From positions 111,936,542 to 112,000,541 of the forward strand of contig OW240917.1 in assembly GCA_933207985.1 (NCBI GenBank): a stretch of DNA of 64,000 nt, read 5' to 3'. The position numbers and the translations under genes were made by a program. The notes below the pieces were generated by a model, which was not told the origin of the DNA, ran no database searches, and worked only from the letters and a program-made list of their open reading frames with translations. The DNA comes from Pelobates cultripes. Its lineage: Eukaryota; Chordata; Amphibia; Anura; Pelobatidae. Below are positions 35,301-47,184 of this stretch, piece by piece; the stretch's first letter is position 1; every line of letters starts with the position of its first letter.

Positions 35301-35617
35301 GAATTGTGTAAATAAGGTGGATTATGTCACTAACTGACCAGCTCTACTCCTGAAGAAGTACATAGTAACCTGTTTTATGGTTGCTGAACATCTAACTCAT
35401 TATTCATATGGCGTGCTTGTACATATCTTCAATGTTTACATTTTCTTTTTCCATTTTCAACCAAACATTTTATTTTACCACCATAAGTATTTTCCACTTT
35501 AGCATCACAGGTAATAGCATTTCTCATACAACTATACCCTGTAGTCCGACCACTAATGATCTAACACCATATCCTGGGTTCCTCTTTATCGTTTATTTTC
35601 TTTAAAGTATTACATTC
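32301..35617. other. Anonymous DNA, possibly unique host sequence
   Basis: More than 3 kb with no transposon terminus, no tandem repeat and no coding signature that I can name. Open frames here are below 125 codons and overlap in different frames. Two patches look unlike neutral repeats: 33900-34260 and 34440-34960. The second has mixed composition and many short conserved-looking words and is raised as a finding. Confidence 0.35.
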
Positions 35618-36550
35618 TGTGTTTTGAGCCCTGTGCTTGTGCCTGGAGGGGACTACTGGCTAGCCTCCTGCCTTCCGACTATTGCCCCTGTGCTGATAGC
35701 TGTATTTTAACGATTTATTTGTGTATTTCTGCTGGGGCATTCAAGACTTTCAGTATGTGAGTAGTGCTACCCCAGATAGCTATGCCATGGAGCCTATTCG
35801 TGTAACAAAAGACTATGAAAAAGACTTTGGCTCCATGGCGATTGAACTGTATGTAGGTGATCTGAGCGCCATTCGGTAATAACGTGCGCTCAGATCTAAG
35901 CTATATGGGGATGTGTTGCATGTATATGTTTTATCTAGTAATTGTAACATTGTGTAATTTTATGTCTTTTTGTAACCATGTGGTTAATGGAGTCTTGCCT
36001 CTGTCCTGGGAGATAATTTGATTACTTCCCAATTATCTCCAGGATAGAAAGGAGGGATTGTGATGTCACTGTGGGAGTGTTTTGTTTGTATTGTCTGTGA
36101 TTGGCTAATATCCAATATGTGTCCCATTGTTCCATCAGGTCCCCTAGGGGAGTGTCCACCCGGTGGACACTTGCATAAATACCGGGCAGGTAGCCCTCAA
36201 TAAACCAGACCTACTTGCACCTTTCTTTAATCCTTGGCTCATGCTTGGGGGAAGGGATACATACACTCTGGGAATTGCTAAAATCACTTACTCCCCAGAG
36301 TAAGCTCTTGTAAGAGCTTGATTTGTTCCTGCTATGCTCTCTGGATTTAGGAGAGATTCACCCACTGGGAGCAAGATCCTAGTCGTGGATCCAAGGTGAG
36401 TGAGAGACGGCAAGACCCCGGCGCAGCTGCATCGCTGGAAGTGGGGTCCGCAGTGCTGATGGTGTCAGTTGGAGTGCTCGGAGTCCTCGGCAAGCGCTAG
36501 GAGCATCGATTGGCGGAGGTACTCAGTCGGAGTGCCAGCGGTCAGTCACA
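35618..36550 (+). repeat. Solo LTR, longest copy
   Basis: The block starts TGTGTTTTGAGCCC and ends GTCAGTCACA. It has CATAAATA (about 36173) followed by AATAAA (36199-36204), the same close spacing as in the other LTRs here. The U3 start shares TGGAGGGG and GCCTCCTGCC words with the LTRs at 2409 and 62821, and the last 100 bases match the U5 end of the minus-strand LTR at 12419. It therefore links both halves of the family. No primer-binding site or internal region follows. No clear target duplication was found. Confidence 0.7.
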
Positions 36551-37630
36551 AACCCATTAGGGGGTTTTAATACCTTTTCTACTTACCTATCTTTTTCAAT
36601 TGTAATTCCTGTGTACCACACTATTCTACCCCTACCTATTATTGATAGTCCTAATTATCCTTCTATTCCACTTCTTTCATACCTTTCAATCTCTCACTCC
36701 TTTTTTTCCTTTTTTGTTTTTAACCTTTGTATCCTTCCTACACACTGTGTTGAAGTATTATATGATGCTATACTTTTACACTTAACTAAGCACCATGATT
36801 TTAATTACTTGATCAAATATTATGCTTTATCGTGGACAATTCATGAATATAAAAGACCAGAATGTTTATATCAAACTGAGCAATATTTGTCCAAAGAAAT
36901 ATATAACATTTTAACTGAACCTTCATTTCTGCTACTTCCCTACTGCAAGTACCACTAGAACCTTTTTATTTGCTCTTTGTTCTCTACACATTCCAAGTCA
37001 TATTAACTTATGGCTCACAGGATTAGACCCTTACATACGATTCCCACACTAGCCTAATTTTAGATGGTAAATGCAATGTTGTACTCTTTGTAGCGGTGGA
37101 CAGAATGTGCATTTTATCCTCCTTTGCTACTTCTACCATATCCAGAAATGACACATTATTTAGTCAGTTGATGCTTAATACCACTCTGTTTGACATAAAG
37201 AGAGTACAACAACCCACCATTCACAGTTTCACTTTTCTCCCACCAGTATAAATCCTATTCCTGACTCAATGCTGAGTTAGTGAACCTCCACTCTCCACAT
37301 AATCTGTTTTTTAGTCCAACCAAACATTTAGGTACCTATCACCCTTATGTGCATGCTGTGGATGTGACATTTAAATGTCATAATCCTGCCTAACAAAGTC
37401 AGTAAGTCTAAAAAACTACGAAGAAGTTATAACTTTGGAGTTGTCTTCTCCTCCGCTGCACTTGTTGACAGCAACCTTCCTTTTCCAAATTTGAATGTCC
37501 TATTTTACTTATGTGGTATTGGATTGTTTACATATATGTTAACAACATATTAAATATCATATTCCCTTCAATTACACTTGTGAAGAACATTCAGGGGGCA
37601 ACAATGCATGATATGTCTTCTGATTCAGCT
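36551..37630. other. Anonymous DNA
   Basis: No recognised gene. A 115-codon open frame at 36611-36958 contains no known motif; its first part is Ser/Pro/Leu-rich and its second part reads like LTKHHDFNYLIKYYALSW. I could not assign it. The stretch runs up to the 14-bp target duplication of the next PLE. Confidence 0.3.
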
Positions 37631-38018
37631 ATGTTTTCTTTATTATACAAACAAAAAAAAGTGATTTAGCGCACATATACAGAAATGAATTTACCTTATG
37701 AAATATATAAACATATATATCACAGGTTCTTCGTGTATAATTGTTCTTTAACCTATATAAAATAAATGTACATACACATAGTGTAATCTGTATTTACATA
37801 AAATATAATAAATAGGAGTAGTCTGTAAACTCACAATTTTTTGAGCCTATTAGAAGTTGGCTCTGAACTTTTAGCGCATTTCATCTCACTCCAGGAGATA
37901 AGTAGAAAAGATATTGGAAAGTCACACCAACAGGAACTCAGGAGCTTGATAGTGTCAGCAACAAAGATTCCAGGATCCCGGGTGACAGATATTAAAAATA
38001 TTTATTAAACTTCAATAT

Positions 38019-40056
38019 GGGATTATTTAAAAGTTGCACTATTGAAGGCAACAGAAAATTGCATTAGGCTTGTCAGTAAAAGCAAAAAATTCAAGAAACC
38101 ACTGTGGTACTCCGCAGATGTGGCCAAAATAGTTAAAAACAAAAAGTTAGCATTTAGGAATTATAAAAAAACCCAGAGTGAGGAAGACAAAATGATCTAT
38201 AAGATTAGGCAGAAAGTGGCTAAGCAAGTTATAAGAGCTTCCAAATCACACACAGAAGAGAAAATAGCACAGTCAGTAAAAAAGGGGGACAAAACATTTT
38301 TAGATACATAAATGAGAAAAGAAAAGTAAAACAAGGATTAGTTAGATTAAAAACAAAAGAAGGAAGGTATGTAAAAGAGGATAAAGGTCTAGCTGACTGC
38401 CTCAATGAATATTTTTGTTCTGTATTTACAGATGAAAATGAAGGAAAGGACCTCAGTTGAGAAAAAGGATAAATGAGTCATTTATTACATGTGAGTTTAC
38501 AGAGGAAGAGGTTCTATTTCAACTGTCAAAAGTAAAGACAAATAAGTCAATGGGACCTGATGGAATACACCCAAAGCTATTAAAAGAGCTTAGTGGTGTA
38601 CTAGCAAAACCATTAACAGATTTATTTAACCAATCATTGTTAACAGGAGTAGTCCCAGAAGATTGGAAGTTAGCGAATGTTGTGCCCATTTACAAGAAAG
38701 GTAACAGGGAGGAGTCGGGCAACTATAGGCCAGTAAGCCTTACTTCAGTAGTGGGGAAAGTGATGGAAACCATGTTAAAGGATAGGATTGTTGAACATCT
38801 AAAACACATGGATTTCAAGATCAGAGACAACATGGATTTACTTCAGGGAGATCATGCCAAACTAATCTTATTGATTTTTTTGATTGGGTAACTAAAATTA
38901 TAGATCAGGGTGGTGCAGTAGACATTGCTTACCTAGATTTCAGTAAGGCTTTTGACACTGTTGCACATAGAAGGCTTATCAATAAACTGCAATCTTTAAG
39001 TTTGGATTCAAATATTGTTGAATGGGTAAGGCAGTGGCTGAGTGACAGGCAACAGAGGGTTGTAGTTAATGGAATATATTCGAAGCTTGGACTTGTCACC
39101 AGTGGGGTACCTCAGGGATCTGTACTTGAACCCATTCTCTTTAATATTTTTATTAGTGATATTGCAGAAGGTCTTGATGGTAAGGTATGTATTTTTGCTG
39201 ATGATACTAAGATATGTAACAGGGTTGATGTTCCAGGAGGGATAAGCCAAATGGCAAATGATTTAGGTAAACTAGAAAAATGGCAACTGACATTTAATGT
39301 GGATAAGTGCAAGATAATGCATCTTGGACGTAAAAACCCAAGGGCAGAGTACAGAATATTTGATAGAGTCCTAACCTTAACAATTGAGGAAAGGGATTTA
39401 GGGGTTATTATTTCTGATGACTTAAAGGTAGGCAGACAATGTAATAGAGCAGCAGGAAATGCTAGCAGAATGCTTGGTTGTATAGGGAGAGGTATTAGCA
39501 GTAGAAAGAGGGAAGTGCTCATGCCATTGTACAGAACACTGGTGAGACCTCACTTGGAGTATTGTACACAGTACTGGAGACCGTATCTTCAGAAGGATAT
39601 TGATACCTTAGAGAGGGTTCAGAGAAGGGCTACTAAACTGGTTCATGGATTGCGGGATAAAACTTACCAGGAAAGGTTAAAGGATCTTAACATGTATAGC
39701 TTGGAGGAAAGACGAGACAGGGGGGATATGATAGAAACATATAAATATATAAAGGGAATCAACACAGTAAAGGAGGAGACTATATTTAAAAGAAGAAAAA
39801 CTACCACAACAAGAGGACATAGTCTTAAATTAGAGGGACAAAGGTTTAAAAATAATATCAGGACATATTACTTTACTGAGAGGGTAGTGGATGCATGGAA
39901 TAGCCTTCCAGCTGAAGTGGTATAGGTTAACACAGTAAAGGAGTTTAAGCATGCGTGGGATAGGCATAAGCCTATCCTAACTATAATGAAAGTATTTAGA
40001 AAATTGGGCAGACTAGATGGGCCGAATGGTTCTTATCTGCCGTCACATTCTATGTT
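38019..40056 (+). pseudogene. CR1-clade LINE inserted in the PLE arm
   Basis: A 5'-truncated CR1 with the rest of ORF2 and its 3' end. Landmarks: GPDGIHPKLLKELSGVLAKP, NYRPVSLTSVVGKVME, AYLDFSKAFDTVAH (RT motif A), TSGVPQGSVL (motif B), IFADDTKICN (motif C with both Asp), LGRKNPRAEY, ERDLGVIISDDLK, TLVRPHLEYC, ERVQRRATKLVHGLRD and VVDAWNSLPAEVV. Stops near 38311 and 38450 and a frame change near 38890 disrupt it. The 307-codon frame 39002-39925 is otherwise open. The conserved Gly after PQGSVL is Glu. The 3' end GGCCGAATGGTTCTTATCTG and a single ATTCTATG octamer at 40047-40054 are typical of CR1. Confidence 0.93.
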
Positions 40057-40077
40057 AAATAAAATGAAATAAATAAA

Positions 40078-40125
40078 AGCGCAACGCGTTTCCACCTCTG
40101 TAAGGTCTTCCTCAGGTGCAGGTAT
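40078..40125 (-). ncRNA. Hammerhead-like motif, left PLE arm
   Basis: On the minus strand: CACCTGAGGAAGACCT, TACAG, AGGTGGAAACGCGTTGCGC. The order is a CTGANGA box, stem II ACCT/AGGT, GAAA and a GC-rich stem III. The box is CTGAGGA instead of CTGATGA, as in the copy at 23855. It lies downstream of the PLE stop codon, in the element's own orientation. Confidence 0.5.
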
Positions 40126-40797
40126 GTAATCCACTGAACATATAACACACATATATAGCACTTTCTTAATTACAGCTGATGTTAATTGTAATGTAAAATT
40201 CCCTCCCACTTCCAAATATGGTCATGGCCGGATGTGGTTCGCCATCCCCAATATGGCGCCACTTCCGGTTCATGACCATAACCTATGCCCTCCCGACCAA
40301 ATAGAACTTGTCTTTCATTCGTGTGCCTCCTCTTACACTATATGATTTCCGATGTTGTGTTGCCGGGTGCTGTCGGATGTCTTCCTGACTTTCAGTCCGT
40401 CGCGTCATTTCCGGTCACGTGTTTCTCCACGATCTCTTCCTGTTTGTATCATCATAATGCGGCAATCATTCTCTCATGGGCATCCCAGAGGGATGATATA
40501 AGGCATATAGGGTCCATTTTGGAAATGGGCATATATCCCCATAATGTCCATAGTGTCCATAGAATATGTACAGCATAAAAATAAAAGATAGAAAATGACA
40601 CAAGATTTTAAATATACATAATTAAAAAAATATCTATATTTATAAAAACAAATATAATATAAATATTTGCTTATTTTTTAAAAATGGCAGAAAGATATAT
40701 ATAAAAAAATTGTATTAATAGAGATATATAAAAAGACCAAAGATAGACATCAACCCATATAGTGTTAAAGGGAGTACATAAAACAAAAAAAATTAAA

Positions 40798-43370
40798 TCA
40801 TAGAATACAATTGATCTCAAAATCTATATTTAGCCCAAGAGGGGTTAGTGTCCTCATCTCAAAGATCCATTTTGATTCCTGTAGGCTTAATTTTTTAGCT
40901 AAATCTCCCCCTCTCCAATGATTACTTACTTTTTCTATTCCATAAAATTCTAAAGTACAAGGGTCTGAATTGTGTTTTTCTAAAAAATGTTTAGATACAC
41001 TATGATTTAGGAAACCTTTCTTGATGTTTCTAATGTGCTCACTAATCCTAGTTTTAATCATTCTAGATGTCTTACCGATATACTGATAGCACATGTGCAT
41101 TTTAATAAATAAATTACATTTTTGGTGTGACATGAAATGAAAGTTTTAATTTTATACTTTTCATCGGTTACCATGGAAACAAATTCTTTTATATTTTTAT
41201 TAATTATGCTTGAATTAGTGCATGCATTACACAAGCCCCAATGATAAAAACCCACTTGTTTTTGTGCCCACATAGTCAAAAAGTTATTTGTAACCTTCTG
41301 GGCCTCTTTTTCTATAAAACGTTTTGTCAGTTTTTGTCTAAAATTCTTAGCCCCCCTAAAAATAAACTCGGGTTTCTCGCCAATAAATTCTTTTATTTCA
41401 TATTCTTATCTAAGAATGTGCCAATTTTTTCTTATAATGTGTTTTACTTTTCCCACATTACTTGAATAATTAAAAATGAATGGGATATTATCTTTAGAGA
41501 TATCTTTAGTTTGGTTCTTTTCTCCATATTTTAAAAGTGGTGATCTTTCTATAGCAGTAATATCTTTGATCTGTTTTTCCAAAATCGTCTCATCATACCC
41601 TTTTCCCACAAATTGTTCTTTTAAAGTGCATGCTTGTGAATAAAAATCCGGAAGATTTGAACAGTTTCTCCTCATCCTCCAGAACTGTCCCTTAGGAATA
41701 TTAGAGAGCCAAGGTTGATGATGACAGCTTTTAATTTCAATATAGCTGTTAACATCATCTTGTTTAAAAAAACTTTGGGTCATTATTTGATTATTTAAAA
41801 TATAAATATTTAAATCTAAAAAAATCTATGTTATTCTCACTAATATTCTTAGTTATGTAAAAATCATTCTCAAACCAAAATTAATTGTTTTCAAGGATCA
41901 TCTCGATACCCCGTAAAATAAAATCTCTCTGGGTCTCCTTATATAGGTTAGATTGGTCTAGGGAACATTTTATAGCCTCGCACCCTTTTTTATGCTCAAT
42001 TATTGTGAATAGGCTGGTTACATCGCATGTAACTAAGAAGTAGTCTTTTTCCCATTTAAAATCCTTTAAAATATTTAATAAACTCATCGTGTCTTGAAGA
42101 TATGATTGGCTCTTTTTAACTAAAGGTTGGAGATGAAAATCAATGTATTGAGATAAAGGCGATAGGACTGAGTTAATGCCCGATATTATTGGATGTCCAG
42201 GGGGATTATTAGGGTCCTTATGTATTTTCGGGAGTATGTATATTACTGGTATTCTCAGGTGTTCTTGTAGTAAGAGGGAAATTTCTCCTTCGTTTACAAT
42301 ACCATTATTTAGTCCTTCTTTTAGATATGTTCTATACATTTCTTTGATGTCACTTGTTGGGTTTTTATTTAATTTTTTATATGTATCGTAATCCCCTAAT
42401 TGTCATTCTATCTCTTCCAAATATTGCACTCTGTCTAAAATCACTACCTTTGTCTGCTGGCTTCACTACTATTGTTGAGTCCTTTTTTACCTCCTCTATA
42501 GCTCATTTTTCCTGAAATGTAAGATTTTGACAGTAATTAGATAAGGGTTTTATTTTATAAATTTCATCGAGACATGCACGTTCAAAAACTTTCATATTGT
42601 CTGATTTTAAAAACACAGGATTAAAATTAGATTTACTCTTTAAATTTGAATGTATAATATCTAAATTGTCATTTTTAATTGTATTCTGATTTAAGGGTAT
42701 TTGTGTTTCTTTCCTCTTAAAAATTTGAACTTGGTGCAAATTTGAACCCCTCGGTTAGCACCTTTGTTTGTGTTTCTGATAGAACTTTCTTAGATAAATT
42801 AAACACTTTTATATTACTGGTCTTTTTCTTCTTCTACTTCTTCTACTTCTGCGAATAACTCCTCCTCCTCTCTTTCCTCTTCTGAAGCCCTGTATCTTTT
42901 TCTTGGGGTGTCTCTTAAATGGCTTTCCCATCTTTGTCTTTGTGCTAAAAAAGGCACATTCTCATCTCTTTTTTCTCTTAACTGTTTGAAATGATTTTTG
43001 AGAGTAATTTGAAAAGATTGTTTATTCTGTGATGGTATCCTTTTATAGGGGCTTCTATTTCTAGGGCCTCCCTCTTTGACACTTTCACTATACGTGGGGC
43101 GGTGTTTTGGAGTAATAGGGTTCTGGACCCTATATGGTCGGATACTCTCATTATGGTGATATCTGACTGGTTTATTAGTCTCTCTCTCTCTGTAATATGA
43201 TTGCCTCCTAGCCCTACTTGGGGATTTTGGGGTATGATTTAGTTGTTTCTGAGTATATCTGTTCCTACCAGATCTTTCTTGTTTTTTATTATCATAGAAG
43301 ACTTTCCTGACTCTATTGTTTGTATAGTCTTCTATATCCCATCTTGTGTCATTTTTTATCTTTTATTTTT
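40798..43370 (-). pseudogene. PLE polyprotein with RT core deleted
   Basis: The minus strand reads from a basic N-terminal part (about 43370-42740, Arg/Tyr/Pro-rich and Glu-rich) into PLE reverse transcriptase: VVKPADKG near 42450, YILPKIHKDPNNPPGHPIIS and TCDVTSLFTIIEHKKG (motif A) at 42250-41960. At about 41880-41830 the text jumps from FWFENDFYI straight to SENNIDFF. Compared with the copy at 28700-29000, this removes about 75-80 codons including motif B (GTAMGTRF) and motif C (YIDD). The endonuclease follows: VIYLLKCTC, then in another frame QYIGKTSRMIKTRISEH, HSVSKHF and WRGGDL, ending LNIDFEI at 40805. Several frameshifts. Without the RT centre it could not have moved on its own. Confidence 0.9.
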
Positions 43371-43842
43371 ATGCTGTACATATTCTATGGACACTATGGA
43401 CATTATGGGGATATATGTCCATTTCCAAAATGGACTCTATATGCCTTATATCATCCCTCTGGGACGCCCATGAGAGAATGATCGCCGCATTATGATGATT
43501 CAAACAGGAAGAGATCGTGGAGAAACACGTGACCGGAAATGACGCAGAGGACTGAAAGTCAGGAAGACGTCAGCGGAAGTGACGCGATGGCACCCGGCAA
43601 CACAACATTGGAAATGATGTAGTGTAAGAGGAGGCACACGAACGAAAAACAAGTTCTATATGGTCGGGAGGGCATAGGTTATGGTCATGAACCGGAAGTG
43701 GTGCCATATTGGGGATGGCGAACAACATCCGGCCATGACCATATTTGGAAGTGGGAGGGAATTTTACATTACAATTAACATCAGCTGTAATTAAGAAAGT
43801 GCTATATATATATGTGTTATATGTTCAGTGGATACATACCTT

Positions 43843-43885
43843 CACCTGAGGAAGACCTTACAGAGGTTGAAACGTGTTGTGCTTT
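43843..43885 (+). ncRNA. Hammerhead-like motif, right PLE arm
   Basis: The plus strand reads CACCTGAGGAAGACCT, TACAG, AGGTTGAAACGTGTTGTGC: the inverted counterpart of the motif at 40078-40125. It is antisense to the PLE coding region and lies in the arm copied to the 5' side. The CTGAGGA box and the lack of GTC make activity doubtful. Confidence 0.5.
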
Positions 43886-44384
43886 TATTTATTTCATTTT
43901 ATTTGCTATATTGAAGTTTAATAAATATTTTTAATATCTGTCACCTAGGATCCTGGAATCTTTGTTGCTGACACTATCAAGCTCATGAGTTCCTGTTGGT
44001 GTGACTGTCCAATATCTTTTCTACTTATCTCCTGAAATGCGCTAAAAGTTTAAAGCCAACTTCTAATGGGCTCAAAAAATTGTGAGTTTACAGACTACTC
44101 CTATTTATTATATTTTATGTAAATACAGATTACACTATGTGTATGTACATTTATTTTATATAGGTTAAAGAACACACGAAGAACCTGTGATATATATGTT
44201 TATACATTTCATAAGATAAATTCATTTCTGTATATGTGCGCTAAATCACTTTTTTTGTTTTTATGACCACGTGTTTTTAAGTGTAATATAGTGACATTGC
44301 ACTTGGTAGTTTTTAGCAGCACTAATCACTTTCCCTTTTAATTCAGCGCTGCTCTATTTTTCATACTCTTATGTTTTCTTTATT

Positions 44385-45871
44385 GTTTGAATGTCAAAAA
44401 AATATTTTTTTTTTTGGTTGATCCTAAATGAAATCAATTAACTGTATATATTTACCCTATTTGCTGTTTAGCATAACTCACATATGTTGCCATGGATAAT
44501 CAGGAAAAATGAAAGCTATTCATCACTTTATTTTAGCAAAGGTTTCCTTTTTGACTCCTGGATAACGTTTTCTATAGTCACATCCGAGAGGACTATTTTG
44601 TATCTTGCAACCTCTCCAATATTATATATTTATATATATAACCATAAAACTACAGTCTTTACTTTTAGTGATAGTAATTTAACTTTACATGTCTGTGGAT
44701 GTCACAAAACATATTCAATAAGAATGTAAACACTACACTTCCTATCACTTAGATGATAATTAATCAAATTATACAATTAATCAACCAGAATGTAAATGAA
44801 AAATGTGAATACAATTTGCTGCTGATTTAGTGTCATGGATCCAAAAATTCTCCAATGTGACAGTTCCTCTGTATTCCTCCTTGCATTGCCATGATCAGAG
44901 CATTGTCAAAAAACATAGCAATTTTAATTTTTTTTCATACATAAATAGGAAACAACAACCTGTATTTTTGTACATGCATGGATGGTACAAATAACACAAA
45001 CTACTGTGTCCGTGATGAAATGCATAAGCAACCAAACATGACAACAAAGTCAGAACCAATAAAAAAACTGTCAGTGTTTTATTTTATTTTTTCTAAAATA
45101 TGTTATAATTGCATTTCTTGGAGAAAGTCTCTGCAAAATAATGTTGTGTCTTATACTGCTTATCTGGCACTGACCTTGTAATTCAGAATGGGAGAATAAA
45201 GATGTGTAAATATACTTGGATGTACAAAAATGCTCAGCAAATTATTTGATGTGGAAGTTATTTTACACATTTATCACACATTCATGTGAGAGGGTGTCAG
45301 AAGAATTCTATTAATTTTTGTGTAGTGATGTGCTTCACACTGACTGTTATATAACCCCATGGGATAGTATGGTTTACAGATATTTAACAGCTCCTTATTG
45401 CAAGTATGAGTTTTTGGTATATATTATAAGTGCACTCAAAATGTATATATAATAAGATCATGGTTTTTATGTATTTGGGATTAAGATTAAGGTTAAAAAA
45501 AGTCTGTAAATAAATCCTTTCAATCAACTCTTTAAAGTAAGACCATACCAACTTGCTTGTAAATTGTGTTGCTGACTTCCTACCATATATATTTCTAACC
45601 ATCAATCATATCTTTAATTTACATAACATAAATCCTGCATTTCACAATGTTAATCTGTTCCTGACATCCCGTTGATTTGGGGTTTATATGGCTATTGGTT
45701 ACCCGTTGTTTTCTGAAGCTACGCTTTCATAAATCAGGATCAGCCTAAAAAATAATAATCTTACTGACATTCAAACAATGAAGAAAACATAGCTGAGTCC
45801 GGAGATACATCATGCTCTGTTGCCCCCCGAGTGCTCTTCACAAGTGTAATTGAAGAGAACACGATACTTAA
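44385..45871. other. Anonymous AT-rich DNA
   Basis: No gene or named repeat. A TA-rich patch lies near 44620-44640. Open frames of 67-81 codons at 44484-45181 show no family features. Confidence 0.3.
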
Positions 45872-45934
45872 AGGAAGACTAGAGGCACAGAGACCACTTC
45901 ATCTTAATGAAATGGTCAGGTTGCCATGTGCTCC
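45872..45934. mobile_element. Very short TTAA-flanked MITE
   Basis: Only 63 bases between two TTAA copies (45868-45871 and 45935-45938). It begins AGGAAGACTAGAGGCAC, ends TGTGCTCC and has a central hairpin GACCACTTCAT/ATGAAATGGTC. The words GACCACTTCAT and CTTAATGAA recur in the longer T2-like MITEs, so this is probably a shortened relative. It could also be the fused ends of a larger element after an internal deletion. Confidence 0.6.
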
Positions 45935-46104
45935 TTAACCGAGGTTTGCATCTGAAATCCAAGACATAGTGTGTAGCATTTTGAATCAATATTGATAAGT
46001 AAATAAGAAAGATTTTGTTTTACAATATTTTGCATGGCATATTTCTAGATAGTGTCTGCAAATATCTTAGTGCCAACTGACGACTGTGTTGTACATAAAG
46101 GAAT

Positions 46105-46215
46105 ACTATTATTATTTGTGTTCATTTAGTGCCAATATATTCCGCAGTGCTTTACAATTATAGAAAGGGGATAGATGCAGCTAAGGCCCTGCTCAAATAA
46201 GCATACAATCTATGA
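46105..46215 (-). repeat. L2-type LINE 3' tail
   Basis: Plus-strand text (ATT)n, TTTAGTGCCAATATATTCCG, CAGTGCTTTACAAT, then GGCCCTGCTCAAATAAGC and ACAATCTATGAGG. The same order occurs in the 3' UTR of the L2 copy at 16735-16930, including the (ATT)n end. It is the last 110 bases of a minus-strand, strongly 5'-truncated LINE. Confidence 0.7.
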
Positions 46216-46509
46216 GGATTTGAGCCAACACAATAAGGCTGAAGATAACCAAATTCCACACTGGAGCTACTTTCTCATGTATTTAACTTTTCCATGAAGC
46301 AGAGCCCTCACCTACGTTCTAAGTAGAAATGATTATTTTACCAATATTAAGAAATTTTAATCAATGTTCCACATTATGTGACTTCTAATTTATATTGATA
46401 CAAAGACTTGCAGTGTTAAGGTGCTTATAAATGCATAAACAAAAATACTCAAAGTGTTTCATAAAGACTAGTTAATTATTATTCTTGTAGTAAAAAACAA
46501 AGAAAAAAG

Positions 46510-47150
46510 TTACCTACACTCTTTCCACATCCCTATGTATTTTCAAACAAATGGAGGTTTTTAGTTACCGCCAATGGCCATGAGAGGGTATGCCCACCTG
46601 CTACGTCAAGGCAGACCTCTTAGGTGGGTCCTAACTCTAACCATTCGCCTTGCTTCCTTGAGCTTCTGGCAAAAATATCTCTAATGAGACAGAAAGGGGT
46701 ATTTTTTTATATACATCCCTACATGTTTATTAACCCTTACTAGGGAACACTTAGTTAGGACCCACCTAAGAGGTCTGCATTGACGTGGCAGGTGGGCATA
46801 CCCTCTCATGGCCATTGGAGGTAACTAATAACCTCCATTTGTTTAAAAATACATAGGGATGTGGAAAGAGCGCAGGTAACTTTGGTTTTTACTATATGTA
46901 TTTTGGCTGACGTGTACTATAGTCATTGCTGCCGCCCAGGAGTAATGGGAGTTTGAGCGCAGGACTTGTTTCTTTGTATTTGTATCCACTTTTTGTATCA
47001 CACAGCCAGGTTACAATGCTGCTGCCCATCCCATGTGTTCCCTATTAAGGGTTAATAAGCATGTAGGGATGTACATGAAAAAATACCCCTTTCTGTCTCA
47101 TTAGAGATATTTTTGACAGAAGCTCAAGGAAGCAAGGCGAATGGTTAGAG
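46510..47150. repeat. Repeat R1, inverted and permuted double copy
   Basis: Minus-strand text from 46510 to about 46748 is followed at about 46755 by the same family in plus orientation. If the left copy is called A1-A2, the right half runs A1'(46755-46885), tail (46886-46990), start and A2'(47040-47150). That is the order expected from a head-to-tail unit cut at another point. Landmarks are GGGTATTTTTTTATATACAT, GTCAAGGCAGACCTCTTAGG, CATGAGAGGGTATGCCCACC, GAGCGCAGGACTTGTTTC and TTTGTATCACACAGC. No coding potential. Confidence 0.75.
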
Positions 47151-47184
47151 TGCATAAAGTCAGTTTAAAAATTATATATATTTT

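Larger units (their letters stand above)
37645..44370 (-). mobile_element. Complete PLE insertion with 14-bp target duplication
   Basis: ATGTTTTCTTTATT stands at 37631-37644 and again at 44371-44384, bounding the whole element. Coding DNA lies on the minus strand (40798 to about 43370). It is flanked by long inverted arms: 37650-38018 plus 40057-40585 on the left, and about 43365-44260 on the right, roughly 900 bases each. The right arm extends about 110 bases further, to AGCGCTGCTC and a T-rich end. A CR1 LINE (38019-40056) interrupts the left arm. Both arms carry a hammerhead-like motif. Long inverted terminal copies and a target duplication of this length fit PLE integration. Confidence 0.85.

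Noticed and set aside
36611..36958. 115-codon open frame
   Set aside because: No family motif, no neighbouring exons and no repeat context; length alone is not evidence in AT-rich DNA.
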